Shown here piece by piece: positions 1-8,895 of a stretch of DNA of 64,000 nt. Below the pieces are notes generated by a model that saw only the letters and a program-made list of their open reading frames with translations, was not told where the DNA came from and searched no databases. This stretch comes from Hydractinia symbiolongicarpus. Taxonomy: Eukaryota; Cnidaria; Hydrozoa; Anthoathecata; Hydractiniidae. Both the position numbers and the translations under genes were made by a program. The stretch is from assembly GCF_029227915.1 (NCBI RefSeq), contig NC_079880.1, positions 2,296,001-2,360,000 on the forward strand, written 5' to 3'. Numbering within the stretch: the first letter of the stretch is position 1; each line of letters starts with the position of its first letter.

Positions 1-160
1 CTTAATAAAAGAAGTTTAATCGTCGGCAAACGAAAAACCGCGATTTCCCGTAAATCCCGGACTCGGCCCGTATAGTCAAAAATATACAAAGAAAGTACCC
101 AGGGAGTAAACTCATTTCCCGAACGATTTTTTAAATTATTTTTTCACCACTAAAACGCAT
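1..160 (+). repeat. Partial satellite monomer at window start
   Basis: The window opens inside a monomer, at CTTAATAAAAGAAG, and the unit runs to the CAT before the anchor at 161. It has CCCGGACTCGGCCCG and CCCAGGGAG. It carries two local oddities, ATCGTCGGC (T for C) and an extra A in CGAAAAACCG. The rest of the unit lies upstream of the window. Confidence 0.8.
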
Positions 161-362
161 GAGACTTGTAGTTTTCAAAAATGTTTTCATTTTTGATGAG
201 ACGCTGAATAAAAGAAGTTCAATCGCCGGCAAACGAAAACCGCCATTTCCCGTAAACCCCGGACTCGGCCTGTATAGTCAAAAGTATACAAAGAAAGTAC
301 CCTGTGAGTAAACTCATTTCCAGAACGATTTTTTAAATTATTTTTTCACCACTAAAACGCAT
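161..362 (+). repeat. Reference monomer, subtype B (202 bp)
   Basis: This is one complete repeat unit, given as a reference. Subtype B is marked by AAAACCGCCATTTCCCG (shortened relative to AAAACCCGCGATTTCCCG), by CCCCGGACTCGGCC, and by ACCCTGTGAGTAAAC followed by TTTCCAGAACG. The start at GAGACTTG is arbitrary because the repeat is circular in phase. The monomer is 202 bp, and since 202 mod 3 is 1, a reading frame shifts at every unit. The repeat as a whole therefore cannot keep one long frame open. Confidence 0.9.
175..196. other. Monomer dyad: 9 bp inverted repeat with TTTT loop (example)
   Basis: TCAAAAATG (175-183) and CATTTTTGA (188-196) are exact reverse complements around a TTTT loop. 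The dyad is present in most units with GTTTTCAAAAATG. In units with GTTTTTAAAAATG it shortens to 7 bp, and in D units (ATATTTTCATATTT) it is interrupted. It could extrude as a hairpin, but no function is shown by the sequence alone. Confidence 0.8.
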
Positions 363-564
363 AAGACTTGTAGTTTTTAAAAATGTTTTTATTTTTGATG
401 AGACGCTGAATAAAAGAAGTTTAATCGCCGGCAAACGAAAACCCGCAATTTCCTGTTAATCCCGGGCTTGGCCCGTATAGTCAAAAGTATACAAAGAAAG
501 TACCCAGGGAGTAAACTCATTTCCCGAACGATTTTTTATATTATCTTTTTACCACTAAACGCAT
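363..564 (+). repeat. Reference monomer, subtype C (TATATTATC type)
   Basis: This 202 bp unit has the diagnostic AT-tract TTTTTTATATTATC followed by TTTTTACCACTAAACGCAT, which lacks one A relative to CTAAAACGCAT. It also has CCCGCAATTTCC and CCCGGGCTTGGCCCG. C units are normally followed by a D unit (next entry), and the C-D pair recurs across the window, for example at about 10.2, 22.8, 27.2, 29.6, 31.4, 34.7, 46.8, 52.6, 57.0 and 60.5 kb. Confidence 0.85.
463..475. other. Monomer G/C hairpin CGGGC-TTG-GCCCG (example)
   Basis: CGGGC (463-467) pairs with GCCCG (471-475) around a TTG loop. It is present in units that read CCCGGGCTTGGCCCG. It is weakened in A units, where one G is missing, and lost in units with GGACTCGGCCCG, so subtypes differ in this predicted structure. 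Units with CTTGGCACG (H) lose one pair. Confidence 0.7.
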
Positions 565-767
565 GAGACTTGTAGTTTTCAAAAATATTTTCATATTTGA
601 TGGGACGCTGAATAAAAGAAGTTTAATCGCTGGCAAACGAAAATTCGCGATTTCCCGTAAATCCCGGACTCGGCCCGTATAGTCAAAATTATACAAAGAA
701 AGTACCCAGGGAGTAAACTCATTTCCCGAAAGATTTTTTAAATTATTTTTTCACCACTAAAACGCAT
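565..767 (+). repeat. Reference monomer, subtype D (ATATTTTCATATTTGATGGG type)
   Basis: This 203 bp unit is recognised by AAAAATATTTTCATATTT in place of AAAAATGTTTTCATTTTT, by GATGGGACGCTG in place of GATGAGACGCTG, and by AAAATTATAC, which destroys the GTATAC palindrome found in most other units. It follows subtype C almost every time. The substitutions remove part of the 9 bp dyad carried by other subtypes. Confidence 0.85.
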
Positions 768-969
768 GAGACTTGTAGTTTTCAAAAATGTTTTCATTTT
801 TGATGAGACGCTTAATGAAAGAAGTTTAATCGCCGGAAAACGAAAACCCGCGATTTCCCGTAAATCCCGGGCTTGGCCCGTATAGTCGAATGTATACAAA
901 AAAAGTACCCTGTGAGTAAACTCATTTCCAGAACGATTTTTTAAATTATTTTTCACCACTAAAACGCAT
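768..969 (+). repeat. Reference monomer, subtype F (CGCTTAATGAAAG, GGAAAACG type)
   Basis: This 202 bp unit is marked by GACGCTTAATGAAAG, by GCCGGAAAACG in place of GCCGGCAAACG (loss of the GCCGGC palindrome), and by GTCGAATGTATAC followed by ACCCTGTGAG and TTTCCAGAACG. F normally follows an AAGCTT-bearing E or E' unit and precedes an A unit. The transposon at 7102 sits inside an F unit. Confidence 0.85.
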
Positions 970-1171
970 GAGACTGGTAGTTTTTAAAAATGTTTTCATT
1001 TTTGATGAGACGCTGAATAAAAGAAGTTTAATCGCCGGCAAACAAAAACCCGCGATTTCCCGTAAATCCCGGCTTGGCCCGTATAGTCAAAAGTATACAA
1101 AGAAAGTACCCAGGGAGTAAACTCATTTCCCGAACGATTTTTTAAATTATTTTTTCACCACTAAAACGCAT
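970..1171 (+). repeat. Reference monomer, subtype A (CCCGGCTTGGCCCG type)
   Basis: This 202 bp unit lacks one G in the C/G-rich stretch, reading AATCCCGGCTTGGCCCG instead of AATCCCGGGCTTGG. It is followed by CAAAAGTATAC and CCCAGGGAGTAAAC. A is the commonest subtype, often begins AAGACTTG with TTTTTAAAAATG, and usually precedes a B unit or an ACACAGGGAG unit (K). This copy has a private G in GAGACTGGTAG, shared only with its 1617 bp downstream duplicate. Confidence 0.85.
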
Positions 1172-3594
1172 GAGACTTGTAGTTTTCAAAAATGTTTTCA
1201 TTTTTGATGAGACGCTGAATAAAAGAAGTTTAATCGCCGGCAAACGAAAACCGCCATTTCCCGTAAACCCCGGACTCGGCCCGTATAGTCAAAAGTATAC
1301 AAAGAAAGTACCCAGGGAGTAAACTCACTTCCCGAACGATTTTTTAAATTATTTTTTCACCACTAAAACGCATGAGACTTGTAGTTTTCAAAAATGTTTT
1401 CATTTTTGCTGAGACGCTGAATAAAAGAAGTTTAATCGCCGGCAAACGAAAACCCGCAATTTCCCGTAAATCCCGGGCTTGGCCAGTATAGTCAAAAGTA
1501 TACAAAGAAAGTACCCAGGGAGTAAACTCATTTCCCGAACGTATTTTTATATTATCTTTTTACCACTAAACGCATGAGACTTGTAGTTTTCAAAAATATT
1601 TTCATATTTGATGGGACGCTGAATAAAAGAAGTTTAATCGCCGGCAAACGAAAATCCGAGATTTCCCGTAAATCCCGGGCTTGGCCCGTATAGTCAAAAG
1701 TATACAAAGAAAGTACCCAGGGAGTAAACTCATTTCCCGAACGTATTTTTATATTATCTTTTTACCACTAAACGCATGAGACTTGTAGTTTTCAAAAATG
1801 TTTTCATTTTTGATGAGACGCTGAATAAAAGAAGTTCAATCGCCGGCAAACGAAAACCGCCATTTCCCGTAAACCCCGGACTCGGCCTGTATAGTCAAAA
1901 GTATACAAAGAAAGTACCCTGTGAGTAAACTCATTTCCAGAACGATTTTTTAAATTATTTTTTCACCACTAAAACGCATAAGACTTGTAGTTTTTAAAAA
2001 TGTTTTTATTTTTGATGAGACGCTGAATAAAAGAAGTTTAATCGCCGGCAAACGAAAACCCGCAATTTCCTGTTAATCCCGGGCTTGGCCCGTATAGTCA
2101 AAAGTATACAAAGAAAGTACCCAGGGAGTAAACTCATTTCCCGAACGATTTTTTATATTATCTTTTTACCACTAAACGCATGAGACTTGTAGTTTTCAAA
2201 AATATTTTCATATTTGATGGGACGCTGAATAAAAGAAGTTTAATCGCTGGCAAACGAAAATTCGCGATTTCCCGTAAATCCCGGACTCGGCCCGTATAGT
2301 CAAAATTATACAAAGAAAGTACCCAGGGAGTAAACTCATTTCCCGAAAGATTTTTTAAATTATTTTTTCACCACTAAAACGCATGAGACTTGTAGTTTTC
2401 AAAAATGTTTTCATTTTTGATGAGACGCTTAATGAAAGAAGTTTAATCGCCGGAAAACGAAAACCCGCGATTTCCCGTAAATCCCGGGCTTGGCCCGTAT
2501 AGTCGAATGTATACAAAAAAAGTACCCTGTGAGTAAACTCATTTCCAGAACGATTTTTTAAATTATTTTTCACCACTAAAACGCATGAGACTGGTAGTTT
2601 TTAAAAATGTTTTCATTTTTGATGAGACGCTGAATAAAAGAAGTTTAATCGCCGGCAAACAAAAACCCGCGATTTCCCGTAAATCCCGGCTTGGCCCGTA
2701 TAGTCAAAAGTATACAAAGAAAGTACCCAGGGAGTAAACTCATTTCCCGAACGATTTCTTAAATTATTTTTTCACCACTAAAACGCATGAGACTTGTAGT
2801 TTTCAAAAATGTTTTCATTTTTGATGAGACGCTGAATAAAAGAAGTTTAATCGCCGGCAAACGAAAACCGCCATTTCCCGTAAACCCGGGACTCGGCCCG
2901 TATAGTCAAAAGTATACAAAGAAAGTACCCAGGGAGTAAACTCACTTCCCGAACGATTTTTTAAATTATTTTTTCACCACTAAAACGCATGAGACTTGTA
3001 GTTTTCAAAAATGTTTTCATTTTTGCTGAGACGCTGAATAAAAGAAGTTTAATCGCCGGCAAACGAAAACCCGCAATTTCCCGTAAATCCCGGGCTTGGC
3101 CCGTATAGTCAAAAGTATACAAAGAAAGTACCCAGGGAGTAAACTCATTTCCCGAACGTATTTTTATATTATCTTTTTACCACTAAACGCATGAGACTTG
3201 TAGTTTTCAAAAATATTTTCATATTTGATGGGACGCTGAATAAAAGAAGTTTAATCGCCGGCAAACGAAAATCCGAGATTTCCCGTAAATCCCGGGCTTG
3301 GCCCGTATAGTCAAAAGTATACAAAGAAAGTACCCAGGGAGTAAACTCATTTCCCGAACGTATTTTTATATTATCTTTTTACCACTAAACGCATGAGACT
3401 TGTAGTTTTCAAAAATATTTTCATATTTGATGGGACGCTGAATAAAAGAAGTTTAATCGCCGGCAAACGAAAATCCGCGATTTCCCGTAAATCCCGGACT
3501 TGGCCCGTATAGTCAAAATTATACAAAGAAAGTACCCAGGGAGTAAACTCATTTCCCGAACGATTTTTTAAATTATTTTTTCACCACTAAAACG

Positions 3595-3790
3595 CATGAG
3601 ACTTGTAGTTTTTAAAAATGTTTTCATTTTTGATGAGAAGCTTAATGAAAGAGGTTTAATCGCCGGCAAACGAAATCCCGCGTTTTCCCGTAAACCCGGG
3701 GCTTGGCCCGTATAGTCGAATGTATACAAAGAAAGTACCCAGGGAGTAAACTCATTTCCCGAACGATTTTTTAAATTTTTTTTCACCACT
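3595..3790 (+). repeat. Representative subtype E monomer (AAGCTT type)
   Basis: E units carry GAGAAGCTTAATGAAAGAGG, which creates an AAGCTT site. They also have AAATCCCGCGTTTTCCCG, TCCGGGGCTTGG, TCGAATGTATAC and an AT-tract with a long T run (AAATTTTTTTTCACC). E normally follows D and precedes F. Because only E and E' units contain AAGCTT, the HindIII spacing would directly display the higher-order periodicity. Unit boundaries are approximate to a few bases. Confidence 0.8.
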
Positions 3791-6700
3791 AAAACGCATA
3801 AGACTTGTAGTTTTTAAAAATGTTTTCATTTTTGATGAGACGCTGAATAAAAGAAGTTTAATCGCCGGCAAACGAAAACCCGCAATTTCCCGTAAATCCC
3901 GGGCTTGGCCCGTATAGTCAAAAGTATACAAAGAAAGTACCCAGGGAGTAAACTCATTTCCCGAACGATTTTTTATAGTATCTTTTTACCACTAAACGCA
4001 TGAGACTTGTAGTTTTCAAAAATATTTTCATATTTGATGGGACGCTGAATAAAAGAAGTTTAATCGCCGGCAAACGAAAATTCGCGATTTCCCGTAAATC
4101 CCGGACTCGGCCCGTATAGTCAAAATTATACAAAGAAAGTACCCAGGGAGTAAACTCATTTCCCGAAAGATTTTTTAAATTTTTTTTTCACCACTAAAAC
4201 GCATGAGACTTGTAGTTTTCAAAAATGTTTTCATTTTTGATGAGAAGCTTAATGAAAGAGGTTTAATCGCCGGCAAACGAAATCCCGCGTTTTCCCGTAA
4301 ATCCGGGGCTTGGCCCGTATAGTCGAATGTATACAAAGAAAGTACCCAGGGAGTAAACTCATTTCCCGAACGATTTTTTAATTTTTTTTTTCACCACTAA
4401 AACGCATGAGACTTGTAGTTTTCAAAAATGTTTTCATTTTTGATGAGACGCTTAATGAAAGAGGTTTAATCGCCGGAAAACGAAAACCCGCGATTTCCCG
4501 TAAATCCCGGGCTTGGCCCGTATAGTCGAATGTATACAAAAAAAGTACCCTGTGAGTAAACTCATTTCCAAAACGATTTTTTAAATTATTTTTTCACCAC
4601 TAAAACGCATAAGACTTGTAGTTTTTAAAAATGTTTTCATTTTTGATGAGACGCTGAATAAAAGAAGTTTAATCGCCGGCAAACGAAAACCTGCGATTTC
4701 CCGTAAATCCCGGCTTGGCCCGTATAGTCAAAAGTATACAAAGAAAGTACCCAGGGAGTAAACTCATTTCCCGAACGATTTTTTAAATTATTTTTTCACC
4801 ACTAAAACGCATAAGACTTGTAGTTTTCAAAAATGTTTTCATTTTTGATGAGACGCTGAATAAAAGAAGTTTAATCGCCGGCAAACGAAAACCGCCATTT
4901 CCCGTAAACCCCGGACTCGGCCCGTATAGTCAAAAGTATACAAAGAAAGTACCCTGTGAGTAAACTCATTTCCAGAACGATTTTTTAAAATATTTTTTCA
5001 CCACTAAAACGCATAAGACTTGTAGTTTTTAAAAATGTTTTCATTTTTGATGAGACGCTGAATAAAAGAAGTTTAATCGCCGGCAAACGAAAACCCGCGA
5101 TTTCCCGTAAATCCCGGCTTGGCCCGTATAGTCAAAAGTATACAAAGAAAGTACCCAGGGAGTAAACTCACTTCCCGAACGATTTTTTAAATTTTTTTTC
5201 ACCACTAAAACGCATGAGACTTGTAGTTTTCAAAAATGTTTTCATTTTTGATGAGACGCTGAATAAAAGAAGTTTAATCGCCGGCAAACGAAAACCAGCA
5301 ATTTCCCGTAAATCCCGGGCTTGGCCCGTATAGTCAAAAGTATACAAAGAAAGTACCCAGGGAGTAAACTCATTTCCCGAACGTATTTTTATATTATCTT
5401 TTTACCACTAAACGCATGAGACTTGTAGTTTTCAAAATAATTTTCATATTTGATGGGACGCTGAATAAAAGAAGTTTAATCGCCGGCAAACGAAAATCCG
5501 CGATTTCCCGTAAATCCCGGACTCGGCCCGTATAGTCAAAATTATACAAAGAAAGTACCCAGGGAGTAAACTCATTTCCCGAACGATTTTTTAAATTATT
5601 TTTTCACCACTAAAACGCATGAGACTTGTAGTTTTCAAAAATGTTTTCATTTTTGATGAGAAGCTTAATGAAAGAGGTTTAATCGCCGGCAAACGAAATC
5701 CCGCGTTTTCCCGTAAATCCGGGGCTTGGGCCGTATAGTCGAATGTATACAAAGAAAGTACCCAGGGAGTAAACTCATTTCCCGAACGATTTTTTAAATT
5801 TTTTTTCACCACTAAAACGAATGAGACTTGTAGTTTTCAAAAATGTTTTCATTTTTGATGAGACGCTTGATGAAAGAGGTTTAATCGCCGGAAAACGAAA
5901 ACCCGCGATTTCCCGTAAATCCCGGGCGTGGCCCGTATAGTCGAATGTATACAAAGAAAGTACCCTGTGAGTAAACTCATTTCCAGAACGATTTTTTAAA
6001 TTATTTTTTCACCACTAAAACGCATAAGACTTGTAGTTTTTAAAAATGTTTTTATTTTTGATGAGACGCTGAATAAAAGAAGTTTAATCGCCGGCAAACG
6101 AAAACCCGCGATTTCCCGTAAATCCCGGCTTGGCCCGTATAGTCAAAAGTATACAAAGAAAGTACACAGGGAGTAAACTCATTTCCCAAACGATTTTTTA
6201 AATTATTTTTTCACCACTAAAACGCATGAGACTTGTAGTTTTCAAAAATGTTTTCATTTTTGATGAGACGCTGAATAAAAGAAGTTTAATCGCCGGCAAA
6301 CGAAAACCCGCGATTTCCCGTAAATCCTGGACTCAGCCCGTATAGTCAAAAGTATACAAAGAAAGTACCCAGGGAGTAAACTCATTTCCCAAACGATTTT
6401 TTAAATTATTATTTCACCACTAAAACGCATGAGACTTGTAATTCTCAAGAATGTTTTCATTTTTGATGAGACGCTGAATAAAAGCAGTATAATCGCCGGC
6501 AAACGAAAACCCGCGATTTCCCGTAAATCCCGGGCTTGGCACGTATAGTCGAATGTATACAAAGAAAGTACTCTGTGAGTAAACTCATTTCCAGAACGAT
6601 TTTTTAAATTATTTTTTCACCACTAAAACGCATAAGACTTGTAGTTTTTAAAAATGTTTTCATTTTTGATGAGACGCTGAATAAAAGAAGTTTAATCGCC

Positions 6701-7097
6701 AGCAAACGAAAATTCGTGATTTCCCGTAAATCCCGGACTCGGCCCGTTTAGTCAAAATTATACAAAGAAAGTACCCAGGGAGTAAACTCATTTCCCGAAA
6801 GATTTTTTAAATTATTTTTTCACCACTAAAACGCATGAGACTTGTAGTTTTCAAAAATGTTTTCATTTTTTTTGAGAAGCTTAATGAAAGAGGTTTAATC
6901 GCCGGCAAACGAAATCCCGCGTTTTCCCGTAAATCCGGGGCTTGGCCCGTATAGTCGAATGTATACAAAGAAAGTACCCAGGGAGTAAACTCATTTCCCG
7001 AACGATTTTTTAAATTTTTTTTTCACCACTAAAACGCATGAGACTTGTAGTTTTCAAAAATGTTTTCATTTTTGATGAGACGCTTAATGAAAGAGGT

Positions 7098-7101
7098 TTA
7101 A
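7098..7101. other. TTAA target-site duplication, left copy
   Basis: TTAA lies immediately before the element. It belongs to the satellite motif GTTTAATCGCC that occurs in nearly every monomer. The matching copy is at 7842-7845. Confidence 0.92.
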
Positions 7102-7118
7102 CCCTATTCGGTCCGGGG
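7102..7118 (+). repeat. Left terminal inverted repeat (17 bp)
   Basis: The sequence CCCTATTCGGTCCGGGG is the exact reverse complement of 7825-7841. It starts with CCC directly after TTAA, as piggyBac-type ends do. Its final G run continues without a break into the left subterminal hairpin. Confidence 0.93.
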
Positions 7119-7139
7119 GGGGGCGGATTCCGCCCCCCC
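7117..7139. other. Left subterminal G/C hairpin
   Basis: This is a perfect 10 bp stem: seven G plus CGG (7117-7126) pairing with CCG plus seven C (7130-7139), with the three-base loop ATT. The G run actually starts at 7115. The matching hairpin lies near the other end, so it is a shared subterminal element, possibly a transposase-binding or structural feature. Confidence 0.85.
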
Positions 7140-7457
7140 TGACGGTTTTTTTTTAATAACTCCTGATTGCTTTGTTATATGGCTATGATACTTACTGAGT
7201 TTCAACATTTATCTATTAGACACCTGCACGCTAATTTTTTAGGTCCCATACCTTTCAGAGGCTTTAATATTGGCCATTACTCGAAACTACCCCTAAAAAT
7301 CTCTATGAAATCCTTATAATGGGGAAAATATAATAACTCCTGTTAGGATTATCCTTAGAATTTGAAACTTGCAACACAGCTTTGTTTCATCAAGAAGAAT
7401 CATTTGGAATAATTTGAACACGTGACTAATCCGATTTCCCGATTTTGTCGGATTTTA

Positions 7458-7488
7458 CCCGAAAATCGAAAAAAAACGGATTTTCGGG
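7458..7488. other. Internal hairpin in the element
   Basis: CCCGAAAATC (7458-7467) pairs perfectly with GATTTTCGGG (7479-7488) across an 11-base A-rich loop. It lies in a stretch (about 7430-7515) where GATTT, CGGATTTT and CAATTTTT motifs recur, so the surroundings are low in complexity. No function is assigned. Confidence 0.7.
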
Positions 7489-7779
7489 CAATTTTTGGCA
7501 ATTTTTCATCCGATCCATGTAAAAACCGGAAGATATGTTAAATAACTTTTATTTAGCTTTCAGAAACTTCAAACAGAATGTAAAAATTCGCTCTAGAACA
7601 AAAGTAATTATAATTTAAGCAGATAGTGGCATTTTTAACAATTTTCAAGCTTTTGATGACGTCACAGAAAATGTGCTGACGCAAGCAAAATTTTTTTGGC
7701 GCCAATTTGTTCCTTTTATGACGTACTATAAGTGTGCCAAGTTTGATTCAATTTGAACAACCCTATGAAAAGTTATTGA

Positions 7780-7802
7780 GGGGGGGCGGAATCCGCCCCC
7801 CC
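7780..7802. other. Right subterminal G/C hairpin
   Basis: This is a perfect 10 bp stem: seven G plus CGG (7780-7789) pairing with CCG plus seven C (7793-7802), with loop AAT. It is the inverted counterpart of 7117-7139. Each is itself nearly palindromic, so the whole forms a nested inverted repeat around the ends. Confidence 0.85.
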
Positions 7803-7824
7803 CGGTCATAGTATGTTCGAAAAA

Positions 7825-7841
7825 CCCCGGACCGAATAGGG
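7825..7841 (-). repeat. Right terminal inverted repeat (17 bp)
   Basis: The sequence CCCCGGACCGAATAGGG is the exact reverse complement of 7102-7118 and is directly followed by TTAA. Unlike the left end, it is separated from its subterminal hairpin by 21-22 bp (7803-7824), so the two ends are asymmetric. Confidence 0.93.
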
Positions 7842-7845
7842 TTAA
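7842..7845. other. TTAA target-site duplication, right copy
   Basis: TTAA lies immediately after the element and runs on into TCGCCGGAAAACG, which is ordinary subtype F satellite. Together with 7098-7101 it gives the four-base duplication typical of piggyBac-type insertion. Confidence 0.92.
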
Positions 7846-8875
7846 TCGCCGGAAAACGAAAACCCGCAATTTCCCGTAAATCCCGGGCTTGGCCCGTATA
7901 GTCGAATGTATACAAAGAAAGTACCCTGTGAGTAAACTCATTTCCAGAACGATTTTTTAAATTATTTTTTCACCACTATAACGCATAAGACTTGTAGTTT
8001 TTAAAAATGTTTTCATTTTTGATGAGACGCTGAATAAAAGAAGTTTAATCGCCGGCAAACGAAAACCCGCGATTTCCCGTAAATCCCGGCTTGGCCCGTA
8101 TAGTCAAAAGTATACAAAGAAAGTACCCAGGGAGTAAACTCATTTCCCGAACGATTTTTTAAATTATTTTTTCACCACTAAAACGCATGAGACTTGTAGT
8201 TTTCAAAAATGTTTTTATTTTTGATGAGACGCTGAATAAAAGAAGTTTAATCGCCGGCAAACGAAAACCGCCATTTCCCGTAAACCCCGGACTCGGCCCG
8301 TATAGTCAAAAGTATACAAAGAAAGTACCCAGGGAGTAAACTCATTTCCCAAACGATTTTTTAAATTATTATTTCACCACTAAAACGCATGAGACTTGTA
8401 GTTCTCAAGAATGTTTTCATTTTTGATGAGACGCTGAATAAAAGCAGTATAATCGCCGGCAAACGAAAACCCGCGATTTCCCGTAAATCCCGGGCTTGGC
8501 ACGTATAGTCGAATGTATACAAAGAAAGTACCCTGTTAGTAAACTCATTTCCAGAACGATTTTTTAAATTATTTTTTCACCACTAAAACGCATAAGACTT
8601 GTGGTTTTTAAAAATGTTTTTATTTTTGATGAGACGCTGAATAAAAGAAGTTTAATCGCCGGCAAACGAAAATTCGCGATTTCCCGTAAATCCCGGACTC
8701 GGCCCGTTTAGTCAAAATTATACAAAGAAAGTACCCAGGGAGTAAACTCATTTCCCGAAAGATTTTTTAAATTATTTTTTCACCACTAAAACGCATGAGA
8801 CTTGTAGTTTTCAAAAATGTTTTCATTTTTGGTGAGAAGCTTAATGAAAGAGGTTTAATCGCCGGCAAACGAAAT

Positions 8876-8895
8876 CCCGTAAATCCGGGGCTTGG
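8876..8895 (+). repeat. Subtype E' marker: 10 bp deletion (example)
   Basis: Here CGAAATCCCG joins directly to TAAATCCGGGG, whereas full E units read AAATCCCGCGTTTTCCCG. Exactly 10 bp (CGTTTTCCCG) are missing between two CCCG copies, which is what slippage between short direct repeats would give. The same deletion is at about 12716, 13718, 15327, 16333, 25032, 26034, 28454, 38522, 39120, 42759, 43155, 55909 and 59747. It usually comes with GGTGAGAAGCTT and follows a J unit (CCCGTTTAGTC, CCCGAAAGATT). Confidence 0.85.

Larger units (their letters stand above)
161..3394 (+). repeat. Tandem HOR duplication: 8 monomers, 1617 bp, two copies
   Basis: Copy 1 is 161-1777 and copy 2 is 1778-3394. Each has eight monomers in the order B-C-D-F-A-B-C-D. 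Anchors recur at exactly +1617 (161/1778, 565/2182, 768/2385). Private variants are shared, including TTTCCTGTTAATCCCG, GAGACTGGTAG and TTTTTGCTGAGACG. Only a few differences were seen: CCCCGGACTCGG near 1267 against CCCGGGACTCGG near 2884, GATTTTTTAAA against GATTTCTTAAA near 1140/2757, and GGCCAGTATAG against GGCCCGTATAG near 1482/3099. Sequence before 161 and after 3394 does not extend the match. This is a recent tandem duplication. Confidence 0.88.
1..7101. repeat. Satellite array, left block (about 202 bp monomer)
   Basis: The block is a head-to-tail array of a 202-203 bp monomer. Using the anchor GAGACTTGTAG (or AAGACTTGTAG), copies start at 161, 363, 565, 768, 970, 1172, 1374, 1576, 1778 and 1980, and the series continues at that spacing. 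All copies are on the same strand and no inverted block was seen. Each monomer has, in order: the anchor, an AAAAATG/CATTTTT dyad, GACGCTGAATAAAAG, ATCGCCGGCAAACG, a C/G-rich stretch around CCCGTAAATCCC, a GTATAC segment, AGTAAACTCATTTCC, an AT-rich tract around TTTTTTAAATTA, and CACCACTAAAACGCAT. No gene is present. Subtypes with ACGTATTTTTATATT cluster in the first 5.4 kb (about 1537, 1738, 3155, 3357 and 5388), a sign of local homogenisation. The array begins before base 1. Confidence 0.97.
7102..7841. mobile_element. Non-autonomous piggyBac-like element (MITE), 740 bp
   Basis: This is the only non-satellite sequence in the window. It has perfect 17 bp terminal inverted repeats beginning CCC, flanked on both sides by TTAA, which is the target site of the piggyBac superfamily. 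Removing the element and one TTAA restores a normal F monomer (GAGGTTTAATCGCCGG). No interior open frame resembles a transposase, and at 740 bp it is far shorter than an autonomous piggyBac element, so it would need a transposase supplied in trans. The interior is AT-rich. It contains a 10 bp-stem hairpin (7458-7488), a 12 bp direct repeat TAATAACTCCTG (7154-7165 and 7331-7342), a CACGTG (7419-7424) and a TGACGTCA palindrome (7657-7664). It occurs once. The family assignment rests on target site and termini, not on a database match. Confidence 0.88.

Noticed and set aside
738-959. Minus-strand 73-residue open frame starting MVKNNLKNRSGNEF, recurring at 2355, 3568, 5591, 23100, 23708, 27536, 38608 and 52967
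   Set aside because: It lies wholly inside satellite units and recurs only because the units recur. It has no recognisable domain, shifts frame with the 202 bp period, and tracks subtype F or E rather than coding constraint.
3710-3726. CENP-B-box-like match on the minus strand in CCCGTATAGTCGAATG units
   Set aside because: The spacing between CCCG and CGAA is one base too short for the consensus, and the motif is absent from units with GTCAAAAG. It is not a valid box.
7429-7470. Common origin of the MITE and satellite, from the shared CGATTTCCCG
   Set aside because: The shared stretch is only ten bases, with no similarity on either side, so chance is sufficient.
7102-7841. A transposase or its remnant inside the element
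   Set aside because: No open frame of useful length and no recognisable catalytic motif. The element is 740 bp and AT-rich, so it is treated as non-autonomous.
7726-7941. Minus-strand 71-residue open frame across the right end of the inserted element
   Set aside because: It starts in satellite and ends in the MITE, so it is a chance fusion. Its glycine/proline stretch is simply the G/C hairpin translated.
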